A stretch of DNA of 64,000 bases from WRDS01 sp964492775 (GCA_964492775.1 CAZBLH010000006.1:18625-82624); one strand, 5' to 3'; shown: positions 44,459 through 53,280, numbered from the stretch's first letter. Program-made: numbers and translations. The notes: generated by a model not told the origin, from the sequence alone.

Positions 44459-46096
44459 GTGGGCCCGATTCTGGTCTTCGGACACCGCAATCCTGATAAC
44501 GACTCCATCTCGTCCGCGGTGGGTTACGCGCACCTCAAGAACGTGAGTGACCCATCGAGGGTCTACGTTCCAGCGCGTCTCGGTCCGGTCCCCAGAGAGA
44601 CGACTTGGGCGTTCGAGCGCTTCGGCGTCGAGCTGCCCGAGGAAATCACCCACGTGCACACGCGGGTGCGCGACGTGATGACCGGCACAGTAGTCACGCT
44701 CGCGCCCGAGCAGCCCATTCTGGATGCGGGTAGGCTGATGCGCCAGCATGACGTGCGTGCGCTGCCGGTGACCGGACGCGACGGCGCATTCGTGGGTCTC
44801 GTGTCTCAGTCTACGCTCGCGGAGCGGTATCTCTCCGAGACCGAGGTCGCCGGTTTTGACAAGACCCCGACGCTCGTGGGACGGCTCGCGCGTGTGCTCG
44901 ATGCGCAGGTGCTCACGGGTGACTCGCGGCAGGTCATCGCGGGCAACGTGCTTATCGGAGCCGCCGAACCTGACACGCTGCGTGGGCTCATAGCCCCGGG
45001 CGACGTGCTGATCGTGGGCGACCGCGTTCGCACGCAACCAATGGCGCTTGATGCCGGCGCTGCGTGTCTGATCGTCACGCTTGGCTCGGCCGTGCCTGCC
45101 GAGGTCGTGGAGCTTGCCGCCTCGAAGGGCGCTGCCATCCTGGTGACGCCGCACGACACCTACTCAGCGGCGCGCCTCGTCTCGCTTTCTCAGGCCGTCG
45201 GCGACGTGATGGACAAGGACGTACTGCGGGTTGAGCCTGAGACGCTTCTTGCCGAGGCCACTGAGGACCTTCTCGGCAGCACCTACCGCGAGGCGGTCGT
45301 CACCGAGGACGGCGACCGTGTGGTCGGCATACTCACCCGTACCGACATCGCGCGAGGCACTCGTCGTGGCGTGGTGCTCGTCGATCACAACGAGGCCGCC
45401 CAGTCGGCGCCAGGCATCGAGGACGCCGAGGTCCTCGAAATCGTCGATCACCACCGGGTGGGGGACATAGAAACCGCAGGGCCGATACTCTTCCTGAACC
45501 TCCCGGTGGGGGCGACTGCAACCATCGTCGCGCTCCGCTTCGAGCAGCTCGGCGTCGAGATTCCATCCTCGATTGCGGGCATCCTGCTTGGAGCGCTGCT
45601 GACCGACACCGTCATCCTGAAGTCGCCCACCACCACCGAAATCGACCGTCAGGTCTGCGCGAAGCTCGCCGAGCGGGCCGGTGTCGACCCGGGTGAGTTC
45701 GGACTCGAGCTCTTCCGCTCGCGCTCGGCTGGCGAGGTGTTCTCTGCCGAGAAGATCGTCTCGACCGACATCAAGGAGTACCGCGTCGGCGACGTCTGTG
45801 CGGCGATTGCGCAGTATGAGACGGTCGACCTGGCCGATGTGATGGCTCGGGCCGATGAGGTTCGTAGTGCGATGGAGGCGCTTCGTGAGGCGAGGCGCTA
45901 CGACCTCGTCGTGCTGATGGCGACCGACATCGTGCGCGAAGGCTCGCAGCTCTTCGCCGCCGGAAAGACGCGGCTCGTGGAGCGCGCACTCGATGTCGAC
46001 CTCTCGGAGGGTTCGGTCTGGCTCGATGGCGCGCTTTCTCGCAAGCGGCAGATCGCCGCGCCGCTCGTGGCAGCCGCCACACGCGCTTCGTCCTAG
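44459..46096 (+). CDS. ppaC: Family II inorganic pyrophosphatase with CBS-DRTGG-CBS insert
   Basis: The 545-residue enzyme hydrolyses pyrophosphate with manganese or cobalt. The DHH domain opens with GHRNPDNDS (His9, Asp13, Asp15) and continues after the insert with VVLVDHNE and IVDHHRVGD; the DHHA2 domain carries SRKRQ near the end. Between them lie CBS1 (about 70-125), a DRTGG-like domain (about 130-245) and CBS2 (about 247-297). In studied relatives adenine nucleotides bound by the CBS pair inhibit or activate the enzyme. GTG 44459 follows AAAAGGAG. Confidence 0.93.
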   Translation: MGPILVFGHRNPDNDSISSAVGYAHLKNVSDPSRVYVPARLGPVPRETTWAFERFGVELPEEITHVHTRVRDVMTGTVVTLAPEQPILDAGRLMRQHDVRALPVTGRDGAFVGLVSQSTLAERYLSETEVAGFDKTPTLVGRLARVLDAQVLTGDSRQVIAGNVLIGAAEPDTLRGLIAPGDVLIVGDRVRTQPMALDAGAACLIVTLGSAVPAEVVELAASKGAAILVTPHDTYSAARLVSLSQAVGDVMDKDVLRVEPETLLAEATEDLLGSTYREAVVTEDGDRVVGILTRTDIARGTRRGVVLVDHNEAAQSAPGIEDAEVLEIVDHHRVGDIETAGPILFLNLPVGATATIVALRFEQLGVEIPSSIAGILLGALLTDTVILKSPTTTEIDRQVCAKLAERAGVDPGEFGLELFRSRSAGEVFSAEKIVSTDIKEYRVGDVCAAIAQYETVDLADVMARADEVRSAMEALREARRYDLVVLMATDIVREGSQLFAAGKTRLVERALDVDLSEGSVWLDGALSRKRQIAAPLVAAATRASS

Positions 46097-46104
46097 AAAC
46101 ATAC

Positions 46105-46140
46105 GAAGACCCGCCGGGCGGGGGAGCCCGGCGAGCCTTC
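46105..46140 (+). terminator. Terminator after the pyrophosphatase gene
   Basis: CGCCGGGC (46112-46119) pairs with GCCCGGCG (46126-46133), and an outer GAAG/CTTC (46105-46108, 46137-46140) extends the stem. GTTCT follows. Confidence 0.55.
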
Positions 46141-46160
46141 GTTCTACGCCTTTCGGCGCG

Positions 46161-46191
46161 TTCTCCGGTCGGGAGGGGGCCTCCCGGAGAA
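46161..46191 (+). other. Second hairpin in the 272-base gap before the acetyltransferase gene
   Basis: TTCTCCGG (46161-46168) pairs with CCGGAGAA (46184-46191); alternatively GGGAGG (46171-46176) pairs with CCTCCC (46180-46185). The rest of the gap, to 46368, is G-rich with no gene I can support; GGTGCTATCG near 46323-46332 might hold a weak -10. Confidence 0.35.
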
Positions 46192-46368
46192 TGCCAGGAC
46201 GCGTCCGAGGGGGAGGAACGCACCCTGTATGTTGAGGGGCGGTGCCCGCCCGAGGGGGGAGGGAAGGCGGGTCGCCACGCTCGTGTCCATTCGGATAGCA
46301 ACGGGTGTGCCAGAGTTCGGTCGGTGCTATCGTTTCTGATGATGCCGATTTCTTGAATTGGAGTGCCG

Positions 46369-46893
46369 GTGAGCGGAGTTCTGACCAGACCTGCAGCGAT
46401 GCAAGACCTGCCTGCTGTCAACGAGATATTCAACCACTACGTTCGGACCTCGACGGTTACGTTCGAGACGCAGGAGTGGACCGACGAAGAACGATCCGCA
46501 TGGCACACAGAGCACGGCGACAAGTACCCCGTTGTCGTTGCTGAGCGCGACGGAGAGATCGTTGGCTGGGGTTCGGCCAGTCGCTGGTCCGAGCGCAAGG
46601 GCTGGATGCACACGGTCGAGTTTTCCGTATACGTGAAGGCGGGCGTGACCGGAGGCGGCATTGGCCCGGCGATTCTCGATGCCTTGATCGCGGCGTGTCG
46701 CGCGGTGGGGCATCACGTCGCCTTGGCGCAGATAGTCGCCGACAACGAGCCCTGCCTGAAGATGGTAGAGAACGCGGGCTTTGAGCGCCTCGGAGTGATG
46801 AAGGAGGTCGGGTACAAGTACGACCGCTGGCTCGATCTCGCGCTCGTCGAACTCCTGCTGGACGAGGCGAACGACCGCCCACCGAGCGCGTAG
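46369..46893 (+). CDS. GNAT acetyltransferase, phosphinothricin-acetyltransferase-like
   Basis: The 174-residue product matches the PAT/YncA-like GNAT group: LTRPAAMQDLPAVNEIFNHYV, VVAERDGEIVGWGSAS, EFSVYVKAGVTGGGIGPAILDAL (acetyl-CoA loop, in outline), and the C-terminal GFERLGVMKEVGYKYDRWLDLAL. Relatives acetylate phosphinothricin, methionine sulfone or other small amines; the natural substrate is unknown. GGAG (46360-46363) supports GTG 46369 over the in-frame GTG 46363. It is convergent with the phosphoesterase gene. Confidence 0.85.
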   Translation: MSGVLTRPAAMQDLPAVNEIFNHYVRTSTVTFETQEWTDEERSAWHTEHGDKYPVVVAERDGEIVGWGSASRWSERKGWMHTVEFSVYVKAGVTGGGIGPAILDALIAACRAVGHHVALAQIVADNEPCLKMVENAGFERLGVMKEVGYKYDRWLDLALVELLLDEANDRPPSA

Positions 46894-46927
46894 AGGAAGA
46901 GCCCGCGGCGCGAGGCAAGGACCGCGA

Positions 46928-48367
46928 CTAGCCGGTGTCGCCCAGCCGCTCGGCAATGGCGCCCGACAACGCCTGCCACACGCCCGGATCCTCGCCGAGC
47001 GAGACCGCCAGCTGCTCGGCCAGCGGTGAGCTTCCGCTCTCGGTGGCGGCCTGGACGCGTGGATAGCGCTGGCCGAGTGACGCGATCTCCCGGTACAGCT
47101 CGATTGCCGCGACGTCGAGCTCAGAGTCCACGAGCACTATCGACGCTCCGACCTGTGGTCTGAGCCCCCCGGTCTCATGCACCCACCCGCCCGTGTTGAA
47201 GACGGCCAGAGGCGCATCGAACCCCCTCGCCTGTTGTCCGTAGCGCACCAGGGGGTGGTGCGTATGGCCGAGAACGAACGTGACCTGAGCTGGCGGCGTG
47301 CCGCCCAGCTCGGCGGAGAGCTGCGTGTGCACATAGCGCGAGAGGTACTCTTCAAGTCCGCGATCGTGTGCGTCCACCACAGTCGCCCCGCCGTAGTAGG
47401 CCTGGCGTCCGAGCGTGTCGGCGTAGTGGGCCAGCTGGCTCAAGAGGAAGTGCAGGACAAGCCGCTGCCCCTCGTCCTCAACGGGACCGAGAGGCGTGCG
47501 GTTGCGAACGGTGATCGCGAGGCTTCGCGACAGGGTGTCGATGAGCTCGGCTCGCAGCACCGGGTCGCGCAGGCGGTCGTAGACGTATTGGACGCTCGCG
47601 CCGGGCTGGCCTGAGCGTCCGAGGGCGGACCAGAAGAAGTCGATCCAGGCGAAGTTGCCCTCCTCGAGCTGGTTCACGTCGGTCGGAAGCGGTGCCCCGA
47701 ACAGCTTCGCGTTCAGCGTCGTCATCAGCTGGTACGCCGGCTCGATGTAGTGGCCGTGGTGAAACACCACACAGCGGTCACCAGATGTCACCGCGAGGTT
47801 CGGGTAGATCACCGAGACGGCAGGCCCGGGCTGCGCCAGTTGGTCTGGCTCGGCGCGCGTGCCCGTAGCCGAGGCGACGGCGCGCCGGAGCAAGGCAGTG
47901 AGCAGCGGCGAGGTGGTCGGGTGCGTCTCGCGCTCCCGCAGCATCCTCGTGGAGAACATCGGGTGCGGTACCGGGACCTCGGGATGGCGCAACAGGAAGT
48001 CGGCATACTGCGCCTCGCGCGCTGCTTCCCAGAGGTGGTGGTCATGGTTGCCGGGCAGGAACCAGACCTCGGAGAACAGCTCGTCGCCGGGGGCCATGAC
48101 CAGCTCCATGAACTGCTGGAAGACGATGGCCGAGTACTCGTCGCTGGCGAGTGCGAGCTCCATCACATCGCCGTTCAGTACGAGGATGGGCCGCTTGTCT
48201 CCATTACGGGTGACGAGTGATCGTATGCACTCGGTGAGTGCCCGAAGCACCGTGCTGGCAGCGGGCTGCCCGCCTTCGGGGCGGTCGGTGAGCAGGCTAC
48301 GGCGTCCACCGAGGTGCAGGTCGGACAGGCAGACGTAGCGCAGCTCACGCGTCACTTCGTGAGCCAC
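46928..48367 (-). CDS. Calcineurin-like metallophosphoesterase
   Basis: A 479-residue protein with all five metallophosphoesterase metal motifs: SDLHLGG, LNGDVMEL, PGNHDHHLW, VFHHGHYIEP, and VLGHTHHPL. The core barrel is interrupted by a long, mostly helical insertion (about 130-330), which makes it larger than common family members, and the C-terminal 80 residues are Ala/Glu-rich. There is no signal peptide. The GTG start overlaps the thrC end by 16 bases, so it is co-transcribed with thrC. The substrate cannot be deduced. Confidence 0.85.
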   Translation of the reverse strand: MAHEVTRELRYVCLSDLHLGGRRSLLTDRPEGGQPAASTVLRALTECIRSLVTRNGDKRPILVLNGDVMELALASDEYSAIVFQQFMELVMAPGDELFSEVWFLPGNHDHHLWEAAREAQYADFLLRHPEVPVPHPMFSTRMLRERETHPTTSPLLTALLRRAVASATGTRAEPDQLAQPGPAVSVIYPNLAVTSGDRCVVFHHGHYIEPAYQLMTTLNAKLFGAPLPTDVNQLEEGNFAWIDFFWSALGRSGQPGASVQYVYDRLRDPVLRAELIDTLSRSLAITVRNRTPLGPVEDEGQRLVLHFLLSQLAHYADTLGRQAYYGGATVVDAHDRGLEEYLSRYVHTQLSAELGGTPPAQVTFVLGHTHHPLVRYGQQARGFDAPLAVFNTGGWVHETGGLRPQVGASIVLVDSELDVAAIELYREIASLGQRYPRVQAATESGSSPLAEQLAVSLGEDPGVWQALSGAIAERLGDTG

Positions 48368-49896
48368 TCCCTCACGGCGCCCTCGATGCCCTCACGCCCG
48401 GCCTCGACCACGGATTCGAAGCGGACGGCCGCCTCATCGAGCGTCGCGAGCGCCGCGGGCACAGGTGTGCACCCCGCTCCAGCGAGCTTCTGGACCTCGG
48501 CGAGCAGCTGGGTACCGGAAAGGTTGCGGTACTGCCCGGGCAGGGCTTCGGCGTAGCCGATGCCGAGCAGTGCCTTCAGCACATCGGCGCCGAACTTGGC
48601 CCAATGGGCGGTCGAGACCACGAGCATGGGCGCGCAGTCGACGGTCCGCTCGGCAACCTCCCACGCCACCGCGGTGTGCGGGTCGAGCAGGTAGCCGGCG
48701 TCATCGAGCACGCGCCGGATTGTCTTGAGCGACTCGTCGTTGTCCACGTAGTCGCCCACGAACCGCGCGCGCAGCGCTCGGAATGTCTCGGGATCTATCT
48801 GGAACGAGCCGTGCTCGCTGAGCTCGGTCATCCAACTGCGCACGCGGTCAGTGCCGGCGAGGTGGTAGAGCAGCCGTTCCAGATTCGAGGAGATGAGGAT
48901 GTCCATCGAGGGGCTCGGCGTGACCACGAACTCCCGGTCGGTGATGTCGTACCGGCCCGTCGCGATGAAGTCCGCCAAGACGTTGTTCTCGTTGGACGCG
49001 CAGACCAGGCGGCCGATCGGCACTCCCATCTCGCGTGCGTAGTACGCCCCGAGAATGTTGCCGAAGTTTCCGGTGGGCACGCACACGTCGATCGGGTTGC
49101 CGGCCTTCACCCCGCCCGAGGCGACCATGTCGGCGTACGCGCTTATGTAGTACACGATCTGTGGCAGCAGCCGGCCCCAGTTGATCGAGTTCGCCGAGGA
49201 CAGGCGCAGGCCATGCGTTTCATGCAGTTCGCGCGCAAACTCCTCGTCGTTGAACGCGGCCTTCACGGCCGACTGACAGTCGTCAAAGTTGCCGCGCACG
49301 CCGAAGACGGCGAGGTTCTCACCGGCCTGCGTCACCATCTGGCGCAGCTGGATGTCACTGACTCCCTCGGCAGGGTAGAAGACGACGATCTTGGTGTGCG
49401 CCCGGTCGGCGAAGCCCTCGAGCGCCGCCTTGCCGGTGTCGCCGCTTGTGGCGACGAGCACGAGGAAGTCGTCCTCAAGCTCACCCGAGGCCTGGAGGTC
49501 GTCGATCGCCGCCGAGAAGAACAACGGCATGCACTGCAGCGCCATATCCTTGAATGCCGAGGTGGGCCCGTGCCAGAGTTCCAGCACGTGGATGTCGGGG
49601 CGCACCTCCACCACAGGTGCGATGCGCTCGTCGTCGAACTGCGCGCCGTAGGCGTCGCGCATCAGCGATTCGACGCGCTCCGGGGCAAGGTCCACGCCGA
49701 GCCGCCCGAACACCGTGGCCGCACGCTGCCAGTAAGGGAGCTCGGCGAAGGCCAAGATCTCCGCCAGCTCCAGTCGCGGGAGGTTATCGGGTACGAACAG
49801 CCCGCCCCCGTCGGCAATACCCTTGACGATGACCTGCGTGAATCTCGGACGACCTGCGTTGAGGCCGCGGGTGTCGTGATACGTGTTGGGCTCCAT
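48352..49896 (-). CDS. thrC: Threonine synthase
   Basis: ThrC converts O-phosphohomoserine to threonine with PLP. The 514-residue chain is the long, yeast/E. coli-like form: NTYHDTRG at the start, ADGGGLFVPD, the PLP lysine motif HGPTSAFKDMAL with Lys116, LVATSGDTGKAALEGF, SSANSINWGRLLPQIVYY, and VCVPTGNFGNILGAYYA. It shares one base with the upstream acetyltransferase stop (TGATG) and overlaps the phosphoesterase gene downstream. The divergent gene at 50567 may supply its substrate. Confidence 0.95.
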   Translation of the reverse strand: MEPNTYHDTRGLNAGRPRFTQVIVKGIADGGGLFVPDNLPRLELAEILAFAELPYWQRAATVFGRLGVDLAPERVESLMRDAYGAQFDDERIAPVVEVRPDIHVLELWHGPTSAFKDMALQCMPLFFSAAIDDLQASGELEDDFLVLVATSGDTGKAALEGFADRAHTKIVVFYPAEGVSDIQLRQMVTQAGENLAVFGVRGNFDDCQSAVKAAFNDEEFARELHETHGLRLSSANSINWGRLLPQIVYYISAYADMVASGGVKAGNPIDVCVPTGNFGNILGAYYAREMGVPIGRLVCASNENNVLADFIATGRYDITDREFVVTPSPSMDILISSNLERLLYHLAGTDRVRSWMTELSEHGSFQIDPETFRALRARFVGDYVDNDESLKTIRRVLDDAGYLLDPHTAVAWEVAERTVDCAPMLVVSTAHWAKFGADVLKALLGIGYAEALPGQYRNLSGTQLLAEVQKLAGAGCTPVPAALATLDEAAVRFESVVEAGREGIEGAVREWLTK

Positions 49897-50507
49897 CAGC
49901 CAATCATACCTAAAGCGTCGGCCCTGAAGATGGCATCCGGCGGTGCAAGCTCACCCGCGAGCATGTCCATCAATAACGAGTCGCGCCACGTCCCATCCGG
50001 ACCACGTTCGTAGCGCCGCATAACGCCGACGGGCTTGAACCCCACCTTGCGGTAGGTGTGGATCGCGCGCTCGTTCGCCGCAGCCGGGTCGATCGTCAGC
50101 CGATGATGCCCGGCTACCTCGAACAGCCAGCGCGCCAGCAGCCAGAGCGCTTCTGTGCCAAGCCCGCGCCCGAGGAACCCTTGGCCCAAGGCCATATCTA
50201 TGCTCGCCGAGAAGTAGTCACGCCACAGCGTCTCCTCGTACATAATGATGCCGCCGAGCTCGCCCTCGACCTCGATCGCCAGCGGTACGCTGCCCTCGTC
50301 CTCGGCGATGTCGACGCGAAGCGCCTCAGGTGAGGTTACCGGCCACCACTCTGCAATCTCAGGTGAAGAGAGTAGATCCGCCAGAGGCGCCAGATCGGAG
50401 TCGTTCAAGGGCCGGAGCGCCAGCCGCGGTCCCTCGATCCGCTCGGGCCGAGGTCTGCTCGCCGGGTCGATGCGTTGCGGGGACTCATCTTCCCTGAGTG
50501 CCATCAT
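49896..50507 (-). CDS. GNAT acetyltransferase, AAC(6')/RimJ-like
   Basis: The 203-residue product has a GNAT domain starting at IEGPRLALRPLNDSDLAPL, with GFLGRGLGTEALWLLARWLF as the acetyl-CoA loop region and NERAIHTYRKVGFKPVGVMRRYE at the C-terminal half. It resembles both RimJ/RimL and aminoglycoside 6'-acetyltransferases; the sequence alone does not show resistance activity. GGAGGCGGC precedes the ATG on the minus strand. It is the first gene of a probable acetyltransferase-thrC-phosphoesterase operon. Confidence 0.83.
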   Translation of the reverse strand: MMALREDESPQRIDPASRPRPERIEGPRLALRPLNDSDLAPLADLLSSPEIAEWWPVTSPEALRVDIAEDEGSVPLAIEVEGELGGIIMYEETLWRDYFSASIDMALGQGFLGRGLGTEALWLLARWLFEVAGHHRLTIDPAAANERAIHTYRKVGFKPVGVMRRYERGPDGTWRDSLLMDMLAGELAPPDAIFRADALGMIG

Positions 50508-50566
50508 GCCGCCTCCGTTCGGTTATCCTGCCAATGAAGAGAATGTATCCAAATAGCGGAGGGCTG

Positions 50567-51844
50567 ATGGGGATGAAACACGTCGTTGTGATCCTGGACG
50601 GGGCGGCGGGCCGACCGCTCGCCGAGCTGGGTGGCAAGACGACGCTCGAGGCCGCGAACACGCCGAACCTTGACGCGCTCGCCACTGAGGGCGTCATCGG
50701 TCTTGCCCGGACGGTCCCGCCAGGCCGGGAGCCCTCCTCGGCAGCGGCCTGTACCTCCATCCTCGGCTACGACGCCGAGGGGTACCCGTTCGGCCGGGGC
50801 GCTATCGAGGCTGCAAGCATGGGCATCGATCTCGAGTACACGGATGTTGCGTTGCGCCTGAACCTCGTGACGATCGAGGCCGGGAAGATGAAGAGCTACT
50901 CGGCCGGCAACATCTCGACCGAGGAGTCGCATGAGATCGCTGCCGCGCTGTCTGAGGCGCTCAACGACGCCCACTTCACCCTGTACCCGGGTGTTGGCTA
51001 CCGGCACATCCTTGTGGTGCACGGCGCCTCTACGGTTGTCTCGCTGAAGTACACACCACCGCATGACATCACCGGCAAGCTCACCATGCTGTACATGCCG
51101 AAAGGGGATGGGGTCCAGCTGCTGCTTGACTACATGAAGCGGGCACACGATGTCCTCGCTGGCTTGGATGTCAACGCTCGCCGAATCGCCCGGGGTGATC
51201 TGCCCGTCACCGACGTCTGGCCGTTCTGGCCAGGGGTCTCCGGCGGCGGGCTCACGCCCTTCGAGGAGGCGCACGGTGTGACCGCGGCACTCACCAGCGG
51301 GGTGGATCTGCTCAACGGCCTGGCGAAGATGATGGGCATCGACCGGCTCGAGATTGCGGGAGTCAGCGCGGGCTCAGACAACGACTATGCCGCGCAGGCT
51401 GAGGGCGCGCTGGCAGCGCTGGATGATCACGATCTCGTCGTCATTCACGTCGAGGCGCCGGACGAAGAGGGTCACGCGGGCGACATCGCGGGCAAGATCG
51501 CGGCAATCGAGGCGATTGACCGTGAGGTGATCTCGCGCGTACGTGCGTACGACGGCGAGCTGCGCGTGCTCGCTCTGCCGGACCACCCGACCCCCATCGA
51601 GATCAAGACCCACGACGGCGAACCCGTGCCTTACGTACTGTGGGGTGCTGGCATCGAGCCGGATGACACGACCTCGTACAGTGAGCGTGCCGCGGCTGAG
51701 TCGGGCACGCTGGTGGACCCGGCGACGCAGCTCATGGGCATGCTGGTCGTGAAACCGGCCAAGGAAGAGGACGCGTCAGCCGAGCAGGACGCGGAAGATC
51801 CCGGCGACGACGATGCTGTCGTCGGAGAGGACGTCGGCGACTAG
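50567..51844 (+). CDS. ApgM-family phosphoglycerate-mutase-like enzyme, possible homoserine kinase analogue
   Basis: The 425-residue product belongs to the archaeal-type cofactor-independent phosphoglycerate mutase family (COG3635, alkaline phosphatase superfamily): VVVILDGAAGRPLAELGGKT, NTPNLDALATEG, AGNISTEESHEIA-type text, EAPDEEGHAGD, and LPDHPTPIEIKTHDGEPVPY. At the usual GSD nucleophile motif it reads PSSAAA, losing the Asp. Family members near threonine genes have been predicted to act as homoserine kinases, and thrC is divergent here. The last 30 residues are strongly acidic. ATG 50567 follows GGAGGG; ATG 50573 is also possible. Confidence 0.82.
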   Translation: MGMKHVVVILDGAAGRPLAELGGKTTLEAANTPNLDALATEGVIGLARTVPPGREPSSAAACTSILGYDAEGYPFGRGAIEAASMGIDLEYTDVALRLNLVTIEAGKMKSYSAGNISTEESHEIAAALSEALNDAHFTLYPGVGYRHILVVHGASTVVSLKYTPPHDITGKLTMLYMPKGDGVQLLLDYMKRAHDVLAGLDVNARRIARGDLPVTDVWPFWPGVSGGGLTPFEEAHGVTAALTSGVDLLNGLAKMMGIDRLEIAGVSAGSDNDYAAQAEGALAALDDHDLVVIHVEAPDEEGHAGDIAGKIAAIEAIDREVISRVRAYDGELRVLALPDHPTPIEIKTHDGEPVPYVLWGAGIEPDDTTSYSERAAAESGTLVDPATQLMGMLVVKPAKEEDASAEQDAEDPGDDDAVVGEDVGD

Positions 51845-52452
51845 ATCTTGCCGGCGAGAACCCTGCCGAGCGAGCGGGCCTTGTCCCGGGCGCTCTGGTC
51901 GAGAGCGTAGTGCGTTCTGCCGGTGCCTGCGACCGATAGAGATCCGACTGTGCGGATCCCGCTGCGGCCGAGCGCCTGACGCAGGTCGCGGATGGGTCCC
52001 GATGTGTACCCGAAGAAGGCGGCGACCGGTGCAGATGAGGTGCATGCGGTGATGATGACCGCTCGGCGGGTGGCGCCGGCCGTCGGCGTGCGCGGCACCT
52101 CGGACTCGGAGAACCCAGGCAGGCGCAGCTGCCCGTTGTCGGCGAAGTAACTCGCGAGCCGATCGAGGATCGCCTGCACACGATAGTCGGCCTTGCGCAG
52201 GTATGAGTCGACGCCGAAGATCACGCCGTCGGCGTCCGCGATCATGCCGGCGATCTCGGGCAGGTCGTCGTCGATCTTGCATGCACCGGTCAGGCGGCAC
52301 ATTCCGCAGCTCGTGCAGAAGCGGATGTCGTAGTCGGCAAGGCGCACGCGTCTCACCTCGGCACCAGCGGTTTCGGCGGCCTCGGCCATCAGCTCGATCG
52401 AACTGCTGACGGTCCCTGCCTCAGGGCTTGCGTCTACCGCGACGATCCTCAT
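51841..52452 (-). CDS. Iron-sulfur flavoprotein (NADPH-dependent FMN reductase fold)
   Basis: The 203-residue flavodoxin-like protein begins MRIVAVDASPEAGTVSSSIELM (FMN phosphate loop) and has the compact cysteine motif CTSCGMC with a fourth Cys after RLTGA (Cx2Cx2Cx5C), which binds a 4Fe-4S cluster in Isf proteins. DGVIFGVDSYLRK and GYTSGPIRDL continue the fold. Such proteins pass electrons to oxygen, peroxide or quinones. ATG 52452 has AAGGGA six bases upstream. It lies 32 bases after padR, and its stop overlaps the convergent gene's stop in CTAG. Confidence 0.85.
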   Translation of the reverse strand: MRIVAVDASPEAGTVSSSIELMAEAAETAGAEVRRVRLADYDIRFCTSCGMCRLTGACKIDDDLPEIAGMIADADGVIFGVDSYLRKADYRVQAILDRLASYFADNGQLRLPGFSESEVPRTPTAGATRRAVIITACTSSAPVAAFFGYTSGPIRDLRQALGRSGIRTVGSLSVAGTGRTHYALDQSARDKARSLGRVLAGKI

Positions 52453-52484
52453 GTCAGTCCCTTCGCACGCACAGACCCGCTTCG

Positions 52485-53075
52485 TCATGCTCCGTACAGG
52501 TGCTGCTTCCCGCCGCCGTCCTCAGGGCGCGGTAGCGCCCCATCCCGGACCGCCCGCTCGCAGTCCTTCAGCCATTCGATGGTGAACCGGTATTGGCCGG
52601 CGATACCGTCGAGCGCGGTTTGCCTGAGGACCGCGTCACGGTCCGAGACGTCGTCTGCCTCCGCCAGCTCGGCGGAAACCTCGCGAACCCGCTCCAGGCG
52701 CGACTCGTACTCGGCGCGTCTGGCCGTGAGCAGGTTTGCGAGGGCCTGGTCGGAAAGAGCCGCAGAGAAGTGCAGCTGCACGAGGAAGGGGTCGCGCACG
52801 GGTGGCAAGGGCGCGGTAGAGGAGAGGCGCGCGAGCAGCGAGTCTCTGCCGGCGGGGGTGAGTGAGAAGACGCGCCGGTCGGGCCGTGAGGACTGCCTGC
52901 GTCGTGTCACCGAGACGAGCCCATCTGTGCGCAGCCGCTCGAGCGTGCGGTAGATCTGGGCCTGGTCGGCGGTCCAGAGCGTCCCGACAGCCCCGGAGAG
53001 ACCTCTCGTCTTGAGGTCATATCCGGTTAGGGGGCGCTCATCCAGCAGACCCAAGATGACGAGCTCCAGCGACAC
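52485..53075 (-). CDS. PadR-family transcriptional regulator
   Basis: The 196-residue product has the PadR winged helix: SLELVILGLLDERPLTGYDLK, then QIYRTLERLRTDGLV and FSLTPAGRDSLLARL, and a C-terminal Vir-type helical domain for dimerisation (about 90-180). GTG 53075 with AAGGAA five bases upstream gives the family start; an upstream start at 53111 would reach into the operator region. It heads a two-gene operon with the iron-sulfur flavoprotein, which it probably represses until an unknown compound is sensed. Confidence 0.9.
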   Translation of the reverse strand: MSLELVILGLLDERPLTGYDLKTRGLSGAVGTLWTADQAQIYRTLERLRTDGLVSVTRRRQSSRPDRRVFSLTPAGRDSLLARLSSTAPLPPVRDPFLVQLHFSAALSDQALANLLTARRAEYESRLERVREVSAELAEADDVSDRDAVLRQTALDGIAGQYRFTIEWLKDCERAVRDGALPRPEDGGGKQHLYGA

Positions 53076-53095
53076 GGAGTTCCTTCGATTCAGGA

Positions 53096-53131
53096 ATATA
53101 TGATGAAGCATATAATAGAGAAGTCATATAT
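53096..53131. promoter_or_regulatory. AT-rich inverted-repeat operator before padR
   Basis: ATATATGA (53096-53103) and TCATATAT (53124-53131) form a perfect eight-base inverted repeat, with an extra CATAT half-site at 53109-53113 between them. The roughly 55-base stretch is strikingly AT-rich for this genome and lies directly upstream of padR, resembling the ATAT-containing operators reported for PadR-family proteins. Confidence 0.6.
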
Positions 53132-53193
53132 GGAATACAAGACATCGACCGGGACTCGACGGTTGTACAAAAGGAGCAGCTGAGAGGGGGTTG

Positions 53194-53222
53194 TTGGGGC
53201 TCGATTGCAGGTTGAGCCCCAA
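53194..53222. terminator. Hairpin upstream of the padR region
   Basis: TTGGGGCTC (53194-53202) pairs perfectly with GAGCCCCAA (53214-53222). It lies in a 286-base gap with no supported gene and could end transcription coming from the minus-strand gene at 53362. Confidence 0.4.
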
Positions 53223-53280
53223 GATTGGCCGCTGTGGACGTGCGCGCTGTGCGCTCGTCCTACCCGAAGGCCCCAGGGAA

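Noticed and set aside
49896..50507. Aminoglycoside resistance gene
   Set aside because: The similarity to AAC(6') proteins is only at GNAT-family level and could equally fit RimJ-like enzymes; nothing in the context suggests resistance.
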